Notes: a model not told the origin generated them from the letters alone. A DNA stretch of 64,000 nt from Telmatactis stephensoni (GCA_029948255.1 JALIZF010000949.1:52235-116234), one strand, 5' to 3'. Positions 36,720-48,013 are shown, numbered from the stretch's first letter. A program made the numbers and translations.

Positions 36720-36791
36720 GTATTTAGCAAGAAACCGACTTACTACCGCGCCTCGTGGACTATTTCGCAATACCGTTGAACTAGAGTATCT
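36720..36791 (+). CDS. LRR exon 1 of the main run
   Basis: 72 bp between TTTCAG and GTAAGT. It encodes YLARNRLTTAPRGLFRNTVE and onward, one LRR. It starts with one base completing a Leu codon and ends after two bases of the next, which is the phase shared by all LRR exons. Confidence 0.85.
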
Positions 36792-39090
36792 GTAAGTATG
36801 ACGCTCAAGTGAAGTTATTGATCATGTTAGGTAGCTCCCTATAGTTTTAAAATGTATACAGATGTTCAGAACCATATATGACAGATCATAAATCAGGGAG
36901 CCGTTTGATGTTGCTCGAAAGGTTGCTATATATAGCAAGTTTCCAATAAAATAGACTAAAAAGCACGTTTTTCACTCATTTAAAACTCATTCTAAACGGA
37001 AAGTCCATATTTTCACCTTTCATTTGGAAAAGAAAGAAAAATAATCTAAACTAAAGAATTAAAAATATTAAAAATTTTCGATTTTACGAAATAAAAATAA
37101 TAATGTAGTGCCATTTTACTGTAGCTCTATATTAGGATAAAGTTGACAAATTTTGAAATGATTCTAGCATTTAGTTTTGAAATTTTTACCCCCAAAAAGA
37201 TCGACCGCGCGACATGACGTCGGCAAAATAAATTTTTTTCAAGTGCCAGGCTAAGGATGGTGCCCTCTAATGTCAGCGCGAACCCTGTTCTGCGCATATT
37301 TGACTCAACAAGCGCGCGCGAGACGTCCCACAAATTTAAACAACAAACGTTTTTTTCGGAGATCGTGTCATCGTGAAAACAAACTAGTTTTACGACTTTT
37401 TGGGGAAAAAATCTGATTTCGAGAAGCCAAATACATGCATGTTTCTCATATTCTAAAATTGAATTCATTCAATTTGAATAAAAGCGCATGAAAAAAGGCT
37501 CTTTTTACGACCGGAAATAAGGAATGCAGTTTGGCCGCCAACTTGCAAATTTCCCATAATGTACTTTATTCCTTGCTACTCTCTATAGCTTTATAAATCA
37601 CATGCATAATTCTATTTTCTCATTCGGTTTTAAATTAACTAAGCTATACGTATTCAAAAAAGGACGCCAAAGATATCGATATGCAAATATTTTCCTCTGA
37701 AATAGCGTTGGTCATCCAGTTTCCTATGAATTAAAACCAGGCCAAAAAATCGAGAAAATAACGTGCACCTGTAATTTCGATCATGAATTTGAGGTATTCG
37801 ATCTACAGAAGCTTTTATTACCTTCGAAGTACTTCTTTATGAATTAACATTGGAAAAATGATACTATATTGAAAATTCGAAAACTTGGGGATCGTTTGTC
37901 AGCGGACATATTAGAGATGTTTACCATTAATTATCTACGTTGAATGCATGGATACCAGTAATTTTTTTTCGAATTAAAATGAATTTTACCCATTCTACAA
38001 AGTTAATATAAAATAGGTGAAAAAAGATTAGAGGGCACCATACTTCTTCAACGCGCATTCGGACGCACGCACTTTTAATATAGAACGTTTGCTTGTCCGT
38101 GGGAAGTCTGGACACTAGCGAGTCAGGGATTGAAAAACGAGGAAATTCTACTGTTAGCGAAGAAAAATAACATTTTATCGACCAAATTCTGCAAACTTTT
38201 TATCAAACAACATTGTACACTATGTAGGAGCAAAAGCTTAAAATTTGAAATTTAGCGGATGTTATTATAGGCGGCAGGATCAATGAATCCCGAACTGCCT
38301 TAAATACATTACATGGAATGGCTGACTACTCTGTTCAATGTCAACATGCATAAAATTCATAATAGCAATAAAAACGATCGATTAATGTCTGTGTACTGTG
38401 AAAACACTTTAGTAGGTATATCTTGAAAAGCACGAGAAAGTAACACTCGGCTTCACTTTGCAACTACCAGACCAGCCAGACGATCTTTTGTCTGGGAATA
38501 AAAAAGAATTTAAGAATTTTGTGAGTAGCGGTTTCTGCAACTCACTTGGTAAATAATTGTCGCACTTTGAAATAACCTTCGCACTTTCTGATGATTTTGA
38601 GGCACTTTGAAATAGCTGTTGCTTTCGACGCACTTTGAAATAAAAACTGAAAACACAAAAGCCTCACTTTGTAACATTTTGTCGCTTTGAAACAGCAAAA
38701 ACTGCCGCACTTTATGATATATGATAAAGATAAGCTACTTTATAGCCACACTTTCGGGTTTTATTCCAGAAGCGGTACCAGAGTTACGACCGCGAGGAGA
38801 CCATCCCTCTCGTCTCAATTCCCTCGCGGCTTTAGCTATACCACAGGAAACCCGAACTGGGATATAGCACAGGAAATAGACTAGGCGCATTTTCAAAAAG
38901 GCATTTTGGGATAGAGGCTGGTAACATAACTATTCTAAACTGATTTTTCATGCTGAATCCGAATATGACAGTTACCAAGACGTATTCTGTAATCTTATAC
39001 GTGTAAATGACGTATTTTGTAAATTGCTACAGTCATTTCATACTAACGGTTTTTTCGTGTACTTCCAAAAGTTCCCAAACTTATAAAGAA
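36792..39090. other. Intron, no gene recognised
   Basis: Intron of 2.8 kb between LRR exons. A 15-bp inverted repeat (ATGGTGCCCTCTAAT at about 37256 and its complement at about 38029) may mark a degenerate element. Several spaced copies of CACTTTGAAAT occur at 38560-38690. The frame on the minus strand at 37127-37468 has no recognisable domain. Confidence 0.5.
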
Positions 39091-39091
39091 T

Positions 39092-39388
39092 GACCATAGC
39101 TGGAAAGAGAGTATCAAAATCAGCAATACTGTGAAGTGTGAAGTATATAAGTTGAAAAATCAAGGAGATACGAATTTTGAAAAAACGAAATTGTGTATAA
39201 AAACACTTGATATGTCAAATTTCGATTTTTGAAAATTCGTATCTCCTTGATTTTTCAACTTATATCCTTCAAACTTCACAGTTTTATTGATTTTGATGTG
39301 CTCTTTCTAGCCTGCGTAGCGGTCCTATGGGGAAGGGAAAGGGAAGGGGAGGGGACTACGCAGGCTATGCTCTTTCCAGCTATGGTCA
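39092..39388. mobile_element. Palindromic MITE with a nested 60-bp MITE
   Basis: Arms beginning TGACCATAGCTGGAAAGAG fold on each other over about 110 bp (GGAGATACGAATTTT / AAAATTCGTATCTCC at the centre). The right arm is broken by the small element at 39308-39367. No clear target duplication was found for the outer element. Confidence 0.75.
39308..39367. mobile_element. 60-bp micro-MITE
   Basis: TAGCCTGCGTAG at the left and CTACGCAGGCTA at the right, with a G-rich core. It is flanked by the 9-bp direct repeat TGCTCTTTC at 39299-39307 and 39368-39376. Removing it restores the arm of the outer palindrome. Confidence 0.85.
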
Positions 39389-39618
39389 CTGTTAATAGTT
39401 CCCTCTGAACAACAAAAGGCATTATGGCATTATGGGGAACTAGTCAAAGTAGTGAATAGATGAATAGGTCACATTCTTCCTGGGGGAAAGTGGAACTTGT
39501 AGGGATGGGGATGTGAGACGGGTGATAATTTTATTTATTATTCATAAGGGAAGTGGATTGGCATAAACATGCTCGGTTGGTTTGATTTCAATATGGCCTG
39601 CTTTTTTCATACTTTCAG

Positions 39619-39690
39619 CGATTTCGCAGATAACAAGTTGAGAAATCTACCTGACGGATTCTTCAGTGAAACAAGAAGACTAAAGACTTT
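39619..39690 (+). CDS. LRR exon 2
   Basis: 72 bp between CTTTCAG and GTATGT. It encodes DFADNKLRNLPDGFFSETRR and onward, one LRR in the common phase. Confidence 0.85.
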
Positions 39691-39810
39691 GTATGTTTGA
39701 ATAAACGTTTTGAATTTAACGTGAAGTGGGGTGGTTGGCGTTCAATTCTTGGTTGTGCTGATGTGCTATTTGTTTATTTCTCCGGTTCCACCTTCTCAGC
39801 AGAAAATCAA

Positions 39811-39847
39811 CATATACAATATGTTGCCCAGCAACATATTGTATATG
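39811..39847. repeat. Perfect 17-bp hairpin
   Basis: CATATACAATATGTTGC, loop CCA, then the exact complement, within an intron. The perfection suggests a recent origin or a miniature foldback element. Confidence 0.7.
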
Positions 39848-40164
39848 AAAAGCCGAAATTTTAGCGATACGTATTTCACTTACCTCAAATACTTAGTCTG
39901 TAATTAATTTCAAACTCTTTTGAAGCATCAAACGATAGCGTGAATGTTTAGTTTTCTTTTGAAATTATTTAATTGACCCTAATGTATTTTTCCGCCGAAA
40001 CGCCAAAAATCTATTTTTTATCGTCTGATATAGCTGGTACTGGTCAGAACCGGCGCACATACTGTAGTGGTAGTGTGGCGGATAGCAGAATCATATCAAG
40101 CAAGCGCGATTAATTGACACCAGCTTTAGCCTTATATTGAATATATGTTTTTCTCGGATTTCAG

Positions 40165-40227
40165 GTTTCTTGGAATTAATAACCTACAAACTATCAACGT
40201 GACGAATCAAAGACAGCTACAGTATTT
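40165..40227 (+). CDS. LRR exon 3 (short)
   Basis: 63 bp between ATTTCAG and GTAGGT. It encodes FLGINNLQTINVTNQRQLQY, a 21-residue LRR, three residues shorter than its neighbours, in the same phase. Confidence 0.85.
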
Positions 40228-40466
40228 GTAGGTTTCTAATCCATTTGTACAGTAACCAATTTTCTAACTTTCTAAAACAAGTTTTCTGCTTAAATCAATC
40301 GGACGCTATTATAATCGAACCTCCACTAAACGGACACCAACTCATGGTCCCAAAGAAGCTGTTAGCAGAAGGCCTTAAACAAATTTTTTAATTGGAAATT
40401 TGTTTTTCGCTGATTACGATTCTCTGATTGATTCAATTGTTGTTGTCTTAACACTTTTTTTAACAG

Positions 40467-40532
40467 AACGATTCACCAGAACGAAATAACTTCACTGAAC
40501 CGCTTCATGATCAATCGCTCGTTAGTGAGTCT
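40467..40532 (+). CDS. LRR exon 4
   Basis: 66 bp between TTTTTAACAG and GTAAGT. It encodes TIHQNEITSLNRFMINRSLV and onward, a 22-residue repeat; the first Leu comes from the junction. Confidence 0.85.
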
Positions 40533-40786
40533 GTAAGTAGTGACGCGCCTGAAAAGGCCGTAAACCTTTCTCAAACTTACAAAGCTGTAGCTTGTCACTC
40601 TGTACTTTAAGCAATATCTTTTTCTTTACTTTGTGGTGTGGGTGTGGTGTGGCGTGGTAATGGTGTGGGTCATACAACCCTCATCGTTATTGAGCCTGTA
40701 AGTAGTCAAGTGCCTGAAAAGGCATAATACTCTTTTTACATATACTGGCGAAGCAGTTTGTCATACTTTGCTAATGTGTACTTTAG

Positions 40787-40858
40787 GTGGGGGTCATACA
40801 ACCACATTCAGCACATTGAAGACAATACCTTTATGAATTGTCCATCTCTTAAGTACAT
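40787..40858 (+). CDS. LRR exon 5
   Basis: 72 bp between CTTTAG and GTAAGT. It encodes WGSYNHIQHIEDNTFMNCPS and onward. Trp replaces the usual first hydrophobic residue; otherwise a regular LRR. Confidence 0.85.
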
Positions 40859-41045
40859 GTAAGTTGCTTAGATTTTCTAAGGACCGTATGCCTTTGGGTT
40901 ACGTGTGTAAAGTAGGAAAATTGCGTCTCAGCTATACAAAAACATTATCCAAAAAGTTAATATTTATTGATTTGTTGGATTTTGATTGATAATTTGATTG
41001 ACTCTGTTGTTTGATTTATTTATGTTTTTTTACTATCTTACTCAG

Positions 41046-41117
41046 CTTTCTAAATAACAACAAAATAAGGACAATAACAAACAGAACTTTTTATGGGGCT
41101 GATAAACTTGAGATAAT
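41046..41117 (+). CDS. LRR exon 6
   Basis: 72 bp between ACTCAG and GTAAGT. It encodes FLNNNKIRTITNRTFYGADK and onward, one LRR in the common phase. Confidence 0.9.
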
Positions 41118-41750
41118 GTAAGTTCATTTACTGTGCTGTGCAGTATTGTGCTGTGCTGTGCTCTACTCTACTCCGCTGTACTGTACTTTACTTTATTATA
41201 TGTATCATGAGAATTTCATTGAATAAAGCCAGTGTGTAGAAATCTATACGTTATATTTTCACATGTGAAAACAGCGATATGTCCAATCAGCGTGGCGTAT
41301 AACACTTTTCACATGTGAGAAATATAACCAATCAAAATATCTCAAAGAGCTAATCAGCCAATGAGAGGCAGATTTGAGTTGATGTTTAGCACTTAAATGG
41401 CTTCCGAAAACTAGTGTGAAAAATGGCGGAAGCATCTTCAAAATTTGTTTCTGTTGATTCTTCTGGTCTGTAGAAGAATTCATAAATCGTCAACAAAACA
41501 AAAACACTCTCAGCAAAACGCAAAGAGATAATATATTACATTGCTGGAAATGTTTTTGAGTTCAAATAATTACGAACGAGCGAGGAACAAACAACTCGTG
41601 AGTATAAACCTGTACGCGGCACTTTCTATGAAGTAATCTCTATGTACTGCACCGCACTGCACTGCACTGCACTGTACTGTACTCCGCTGTACTGTACTTA
41701 ACTGTATCGAAACTGTACTGTTCTGTTCTGTACCGCACTGTACTGTATTC

Positions 41751-42045
41751 TACTCTCTACTTTACTCTACTCTACTCTACTCTACTCTACTCTACTCTAC
41801 TCTACTCTACTCTACTCTACTCTACTCTACTCTACTCTACTCTACTCTACTCTACTCTACTCTACTCTACTCTACTCTACTCTACTCTACTCTACTCTAC
41901 TCTACTCTACTCTACTCTACTCTACTCTACTCTACTCTATACTCTACTCTACTCTACTCTACTCTATACTCTACTCTACTCTACTCTACTCTACTCTACT
42001 CTACTCTACTCTATACTCTACTCTACTCTACTCTACTCTAATTCT
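41751..42045 (+). repeat. TCTAC pentanucleotide microsatellite
   Basis: About 55 units of TCTAC, with three TATAC interruptions near the end, in the intron before LRR exon 7. It is preceded by related CTGTACTGTA and GCACTGCACT repeats at 41640-41740. Confidence 0.95.
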
Positions 42046-42100
42046 ATACTCTCCTGCTCTACCATGACAGGTGACAGTTAAGTTAATCTCTTTGTTGCAG

Positions 42101-42172
42101 ATTTCTTTCAGATAATCCTATTGATCACATCGCAGAAGACGCTTTTCACAACAACTCACTATTGCACAAAGT
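42101..42172 (+). CDS. LRR exon 7
   Basis: 72 bp between TTGTTGCAG and GTAAAT. It encodes FLSDNPIDHIAEDAFHNNSL and onward, a canonical LRR. Confidence 0.9.
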
Positions 42173-42263
42173 GTAAATATCATCTTAGTTGTCATTCCTT
42201 TACTCTTATTGCTAAATTTCTGGGCATTTCATTTGGTGTTAATGAAAATCATCTTTTCTACAG

Positions 42264-42350
42264 ATATCTCCTGCAAACAAATATCAAGGTTGTGACTATG
42301 AAATGGTTTTTGCCAACACAAAATACTTACAAATTTGTAGCTGTAGCAAT
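42264..42350 (+). CDS. LRR exon 8, last and degenerate
   Basis: 87 bp between TTCTACAG and GTAAGT. It encodes YLLQTNIKVVTMKWFLPTQN and onward (29 residues). It keeps the LxxN-like start but then diverges, as expected for the end of an LRR solenoid before the Cys-rich stalk. The splice phase matches exon 45869. Confidence 0.75.
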
Positions 42351-42599
42351 GTAAGTCTTGACATTGGTTGCGCATTAGGATGAGGCTTGTGTTGAAGAAG
42401 GTGCCGAGTGTGTTGGGGATTCCCGACACAAACTTTGAATAGCTGTAGCGACCAAAAATTCCAAATTTTTATATTTCCTTGTTTCTGTGAGAACGAAAAA
42501 GAGGAAAAGGAAGGAAGGGAAGGAAGGGATTGGAGGAGGGGGAGGGGGAATCAGAGGTGTTTTAGACACCTTGTCGTGTCCCCGATCGATAGAGCATCG

Positions 42600-45130
42600 T
42601 GGAGACGCCAGTGTAATAATAATAATAATAATAATGTCTTTATTTCATATTGATAAAAATACATATCAATACATACATACATATACACAATTAAAAACAG
42701 TTATATACAAAAAAAGAAAATCTATGATAATATATAAGTTAAATAGCAAATTTATATTTAAAATATAATCTGTTTATAAAACTGTTCTTAAACCTTACTG
42801 TATTAACTCTAGGCAATAAACTACTCTTATTTCTCAAAAAGTATAATGACTGCTTTGTCTTTGGTAAAAATTGAAAGAGAGGGTGACTAGACTTATTACT
42901 TACTTTCTTAAAAATAGTATAATCGATTTTATGCACTAAATCTTGTATATCAATAAAATAGGATATATACTTACGCTTAAAGCAGCGTTTTAGAAAATTT
43001 TGTACAACTGTAAGTTCAGGTGGAGAAGCACCATAAATAGGTAAGCCATATGTTATTTTAGGTAATATTACAGAGTTGAAAAAATAGTCTACCTCATCCT
43101 GGGTATAACCCTCTTTCCGTAAACATCTCAATATATGTAATCCCCTATTTGCTTCAACTAATTTAGACTTAACATGTTCATTAAACCTGCAATTGCTTTG
43201 AAAAGTAACTCCCAGTAATTTTAAAGAATCAACCTGCTGGATATTATTAATAGGTGCAAAAGCTTCTGTGCAATTCTTCTTTTTGAAAATCAATTCCTTG
43301 CACTTTTTAACATTACATGGGCATGCTGTTGTTCTTTGACCAATTCATATACGGTTCAACCAAATCAATAGAATAATCAAAACTAGAATTATTAACAGCA
43401 CATAAGAGAGTAGTATCATCGGCATATTTAACCACTGAAGTGCATGGGTTATCTCTAATAGTAAGATCGTTAATAAAAATATTAAAAAGGTGTGGGCCAC
43501 TCACACTTCCTTGTGTGGTGCCCTTGTTTACATATTGCCAATCACAAACTGTACCTTTAGGGACCATTCATTTTTTATCAGGGAGGGGGGGGGGCGGTGG
43601 AAATCTGGGGGGGGGGGCATTCAAAAAAATCAGGCCTATAGAGGGGGGGCCACATGTAGAAGAATCAATGTCAAAAGGGGGGGCCATTCAAAAACATCAT
43701 ACCGATGAGCTTTTATCAGTTATTTTTAAGTAAGGGAAACAGAATAGAACATTTCTGAGTTACTACTTTACTGCCTATCGCTGAGCGGCTCGCGCTTCGC
43801 GCTCGCAAATTAAAATGTACTGATATTACAAAATCCCAAACTAGTTATATATGCTAACTACTCATTTACTGAATCAGAAATGTAGTACTTTTGAGTTACT
43901 TTAATGCCTTACTTTGACGAGCGGCTCGCGCTTCGCGCTCGCATAATGTTGTTATTGTAAATGGTTTCTGAAAATGTTCTGCTTGCTCTCAGAAGAGCAA
44001 GAGCTTTATTCTTTACAGAAAATTGATCCACCCTGATTCCGAAACAAATCACCATTCAGAATGCAGCCTACGGGCCTGTAAATGATCATGAAAAACGAAA
44101 TAATCTGACATTAAAGTACATGGATTGCTAACATTTATACAACTGCAACAAACTTTTGATATGATTCATTTTTTATCAAGGAGGGAAGGGAACGCGGTGG
44201 AATTTTTTTGGGGGGAGAGGGGGGGTCATTTAAAAAAATCAGGCTTATAGAGGGGGGGCTAGTTTTTTTTGTATGGACTCCTGCTGGAATTCCACCGCCC
44301 CCCCCTCCCTGATAAAAAATGAACGGTCCCTTAAAAACAACTCGCTGTTTTCTATCTTTTAAAAAATTTAAATACCAGTTAGTTAAATAAGGATTCAATT
44401 CCAATGCCTTGAGTTTCTGACTGAGTAATGAGTGTTTAACATTATCAAAAGCTTTAGAAAAGTCCATAGTAAATAATCTAACACATCTATTGTCCTTTTC
44501 ATCCAATGATTTGAGAATGTTATATTGCATTGTTATCATAGCATCAGTACAACTACAACTGTCTCTATATGCAAATTGGCTTGAACAGATATTAGCTTCC
44601 AGGATTTGTTTCATGAATTTGTGATGAACAGTTTTTTCAAAACATCTGGCTATCACTGGTGTCACATTGATTCCACGATAATCTGAGTACTCAGACGGAG
44701 CATCTACTTTAGGAAGTGGGTTGATATTTGCTTCCTTCCAAGCTTTTGGCCAGGTGTGTGAAGAAAGAGATAAATTCCAAATAGTTGAAATGATAGGTGC
44801 AAAGATCGTAGCATTATCCCTCCACACCCAGTATGGTATGCCATCTGGACCAGAGGCAGTCTTTTTTATCTTAGATAAGGCCATCATAACATCATATCCA
44901 CTCAGCCTAGGTGATGATTGTGTGTTAAGGTCAATCTGGAGTGGCACAGGTTCTTGATAATCAGCATCCTCACACAGATTTCCAAAAAAATCATTCAGGC
45001 CAACTAAAAAGTCCTTATCACAAACAGGAGATGGATTATGTGTCAACCAGTGTGTAGTAATATAGTCTTTAATGTTCAATTCACACCGGAGAAATCTATG
45101 ACAAATGATTACAAAGATTAGGCAAGGGAT
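42600..45130 (-). mobile_element. LINE (Jockey/L2/RTE-X-like), frameshifted and interrupted
   Basis: Minus strand. The reverse transcriptase is read from about 45130 (SGPDGIPYWVWRDNA, YRGINVTPVIARCFEKTVHH, FTMDFSKAFDNVKHSLLSQK). It is broken by the Harbinger-like MITE at 43560-44330 and resumes with TTQGSVSGPHLFNIFINDL and KYADDTTLL. A one-base insertion near 43305 shifts the frame before KKCKELIFKKKN. The C-terminal domain ends near 42739, followed by an AT-rich tail and TAA repeats at 42615-42636, which read as the 3' end. The endonuclease part is missing, so it is 5'-truncated. The clade is uncertain. Confidence 0.8.
43560..44330. mobile_element. 771-bp Harbinger-like MITE
   Basis: Termini GGGACCATTCATTTTTTATC and its near-complement, flanked by TTA at 43557-43559 and 44331-44333 (TWA type). 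The interior is G-rich near the ends and has two copies of GAGCGGCTCGCGCTTCGC. Excision of it with one TTA (774 bp) restores the reverse transcriptase frame (QRVVFKGTVCDWQ). Confidence 0.85.
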
Positions 45131-45134
45131 AATT

Positions 45135-45460
45135 ATATAATAATTGGCATATTACGCGCGCTCTGATTGGTCGAACAACCATGTGTGATTAGAGTACATA
45201 CACATAGATGGCGTCATCGAATCTTACGCGCGCTCTGATTGGTTGGAATGTTTCGATAAATATTATATAAAACAGATAGATTCCATTTTTCCGTGCGTCT
45301 GTACTCTAATCGATGCACAGAAGACGTCAAAATGTGGTGAGAACAACAGTCACGCCACTCGACTTCGTTTCGTGGCGTACTTTTTTGTTCTCACCACATT
45401 TTGACGTCATCTGTGCATCGATTAGAGTACAGACGCACGGAAAAATGGAATCTATTTGTT
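45135..45460. repeat. Foldback element with ACGCGCGCTCTGATTGG boxes
   Basis: Two direct copies of ACGCGCGCTCTGATTGG (about 45154 and 45225) are followed by a palindrome at 45270-45460. Its arms are about 75 bp (CCATTTTTCCGTGCGTCTGT and complement). No coding sequence. The same boxes appear beside the palindromes near 27.6-29.8 kb and 50 kb. Confidence 0.7.
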
Positions 45461-45868
45461 AACTATACACTAGAAAACTAAAATATACACAAATGACCAA
45501 GAAATATATAAAAAAAACTTACATGTGATGGGCGTACAACTCGAGAGGAACCTGGCTAGAAGTATTACAACACGTGTAAACAAGAGATGCCGAACTATCG
45601 AATTACACTTCCGGTGTGATACAAGTGGGTGACTAAAAAGCGAAATAAATTACAAACATAATGATGTGTATAGACATAACGTTGGGATTCCTGTGGTATT
45701 GTTGATTTAACATGAGTTTGTGTGTCAACGGCTGAGTACATGAGTTATGTGTAAATTCACAACACAAAACACACCGAATTTCAATCAACACACATTCTAT
45801 TAATACAATCTAAGGTAATGCCTACCTAAAAAGCCTACAAAGTAATGATTTTTCTTCTAATGTTTTAG

Positions 45869-46053
45869 ACTCTTGACTGAAGAACCTGAGACTTTAAAGT
45901 TTTCATTGACTGATTATCAAATGTACCGCGGTTTGTCCAGAACGGGTCTCAACTGTAAGCAGCTTGACCGTGGCTTTTCGTGTACCCCATGTCTATCTGG
46001 TAGCTATATCAAGTATTTCAAGAATAATTATAGATGTGTGGACTGCCCTGCAG
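45869..46053 (+). CDS. Cys-rich exon 9 (start of GCC2/GCC3-like stalk)
   Basis: 185 bp between GTTTTAG and GTAAAA. The frame joins LRR exon 8 and gives LLTEEPETLKFSLTDYQMYR, then a Cys-rich end with CKQLDRGFSCTPCLSGSYI and YRCVDCPAG. The CxxC...C-x(n)-CPxG spacing is that of ephrin-receptor-like (GCC2_GCC3) modules. It ends in phase 1. Confidence 0.85.
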
Positions 46054-46250
46054 GTAAAACACCATAATAAGTTGCAATAATAGTGATAATGCGAATGTAC
46101 GTAAGTTATTCATCCTCGGGGACCCAGGGCGAAATGGGAGGGGAAGGACCGGAGGGGGAGGGGGAGAGGGAAGGAAAGGACAAGGGGAAAAGGACGCCCT
46201 GGGCATTTGACTACCCCAAACCATTTCCAACGGCAAAACTTAATTCTCTC

Positions 46251-46295
46251 TCTGATTGGCCTCATTATAATTTAATTATAATGAGGCCAATCAGA
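46251..46295. repeat. Perfect 20-bp hairpin
   Basis: TCTGATTGGCCTCATTATAA and its exact complement, with a 5-base loop, in the outer element. It includes the CTCTGATTGG box seen in other foldback elements of the window. Confidence 0.8.
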
Positions 46296-46400
46296 AGCAT
46301 TTGTGCGGTTGAGCTCGATTCGTCTAAAATTCACAAGTAAACAAGTTGACCCCACGCATTGCAACACCTCTTAAACAAAGCGAGCGGACACGTGAAAACC

Positions 46401-46912
46401 TAGTCCAGTCCCAGACTCTCTTTCTTGCCGCTCCAGGACTCGCGGAGAAAGAGAGTCCAGTATAACTTGCATGCGCATGTCAGTTTAGTGACCACGCGAT
46501 CACCACATTCATGTGGTGATCGCGTGGTTACAAATCCTAAAGTCATCTAATGATTCAAGATCAGATGGCTGAAGAAGAAAGTGTTTTGTATACACGATAT
46601 CAGTCTCATTTCGGAAAGCCATTTGTTGATTCAGTGAGCTATGCACTTGGAAAAACCAACTATAATATTTTACCAAAGTTTGAGCAGTTACAGGCCATTT
46701 ACGGATGGACAGTTGTGAAAGACGTATTTGTGAATTTTTCGATACGCATCACTACCACTGCTACCAAACACTGACATTTGCATATTGCAAGCTCGCAAAA
46801 TACTAATTAATTAATTGATTGGCTCATTTTGCACATGCGCATGCAAGTTATACTGGACTCTCTTTCTCCGCGAGTCCTGGAGCGGCAAGAAAGAGAGTCT
46901 GGGACTGGACTA
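46401..46912. mobile_element. 512-bp element nested in the 46111-47282 element
   Basis: Inverted termini TAGTCCAGTCCCAGACTCTC and complement (about 80 bp). They are flanked by the 9-bp direct repeat GTGAAAACC at 46392-46400 and 46913-46921. It contains a hairpin GATCACCACATTCATGTGGTG near 46500 and a helicase-like scrap. Confidence 0.85.
46550..46735 (+). pseudogene. RecQ-like helicase N-terminal scrap in the inner element
   Basis: The frame gives FGKPFVDSVSYALGKTNYNI and then LPKFEQLQAIYGWTVVKDVF. The latter resembles the Q-motif region and approach to motif I of RecQ-type helicases (K-x-EQ...A...G-x-DVF). It breaks off just before the Walker A loop. Family assignment is from motif memory only. 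Confidence 0.45.
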
Positions 46913-46921
46913 GTGAAAACC

Positions 46922-47033
46922 TTAAACAGAAACAGAAGCTGGTTGTATCGAAAATTATTCAGAAACAAGATGTGTTTGCAAAGCTACCCACAGGATTCGG
47001 GAAAAGTTTGACTTTAATACCAAATTTTGCCTG
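46922..47033 (+). pseudogene. RecQ-like helicase scrap with Walker A, outer element
   Basis: The frame gives NLKQKQKLVVSKIIQKQDVF followed by AKLPTGFGKSLTLIPNFA and a stop. LPTGFGKS is a RecQ-type Walker A motif. If the nested element is removed, the frame is open further upstream. Only the region around motif I remains. Confidence 0.6.
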
Positions 47034-47291
47034 ATCTCGGTGTGCAGAACTTGACACACAAACATGTTAAACTGTCATAGCATCCAAGCGTTAATTGAGA
47101 TGTGCCAGATATTTTTGCTATATGACCTTGTTTACGTGGGATATCCCTAATAGGATTAAGTTTTGCCGTTGGAAATGGTTTGGGGTAGTCAAATGCCCAG
47201 GGCGTCCTTTTCCCCTTTTCCTTTCTTTCCCCCTCCCCCTCCGGTCCTTCCCCTCCCCTTTCGCCCTGGGTCCCCGAGGATGTAAGTTATT

Positions 47292-48013
47292 AGGTTATTG
47301 TGCAGTATTTGGTTACTCAAGGGAATCGAACACGTTTCTTGTAGTACGAATATGGCAAAAAGCTTCGACGCCTCATTACCCCACAATCAACTGCATGCGT
47401 GATGCACCCTGAAACGTAATGCGTGGTGTACATTTTAATAAGACGCTAACCACATGATTGCGCTAAAATTTGTGAGGAGACGGTTCCGTGATTTCGTGAG
47501 CTCCGTTTTCCCTGTGATTTCACACGATGCGTGACTGATATCTCAGTACCAACATGCAGCATAAGGACTGAAGTATTATGAGTTTCGATTACCGAGAGTT
47601 GAAGCAACCTTGCTTAATTTCGTGTTTACATATGATATCACACGCAATGTCATGATGCAACGTCGAGTAATAGCTAGGATTCAAGATACAGTGTCTTGCT
47701 TTCCACATTGTGCGCAATAATGTTACAATCGTAATGGCATGGTATATCTTTTTACGGAAACACTTCTGAGGAGGTCTACTCCTACAATGCAAACGGATAT
47801 AATTCAACACTGATTCAATTGCAACTGACGTTCAGGTATGTTTTTATTTATGTCAACTGATCTAATTCTTTCAGTTGACCTATCCCATCTTTCACATAAG
47901 TCAAGCTGCGGCTGAGATTGTTCAAATCTTTATCAGCATAATTAAATGTTTCAGAGTGTGAGATAGCAGGACTCCACTAGAATTACACTCAATGCATTAT
48001 ATTCAATTTTAAG
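47292..48013. other. Intron, no gene recognised
   Basis: Between the transposon and exon 10; only short chance frames. Confidence 0.5.

Larger units (their letters stand above)
46111..47282. mobile_element. 1.17-kb DNA transposon with 9-bp duplication
   Basis: Termini CATCCTCGGGGACCCAGGGC and its complement, inverted for about 140 bp with a G-rich inner part. They are flanked by TAAGTTATT at 46102-46110 and 47283-47291. It contains a nested element (46401-46912) and a RecQ-like helicase scrap. No transposase is seen. Confidence 0.85.

Noticed and set aside
37256..38040. A transposon bounded by ATGGTGCCCTCTAAT inverted repeats
   Set aside because: Only 15 bp match and I found no convincing target duplication; left as an intron note.
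43440..43733. Gly-rich frames around 43.6 kb
   Set aside because: Product of the G-rich terminus of the Harbinger-like MITE.
46251..46295. Hairpins as transcription terminators
   Set aside because: No bacterial operon context; hairpins here are tied to transposon sequence.
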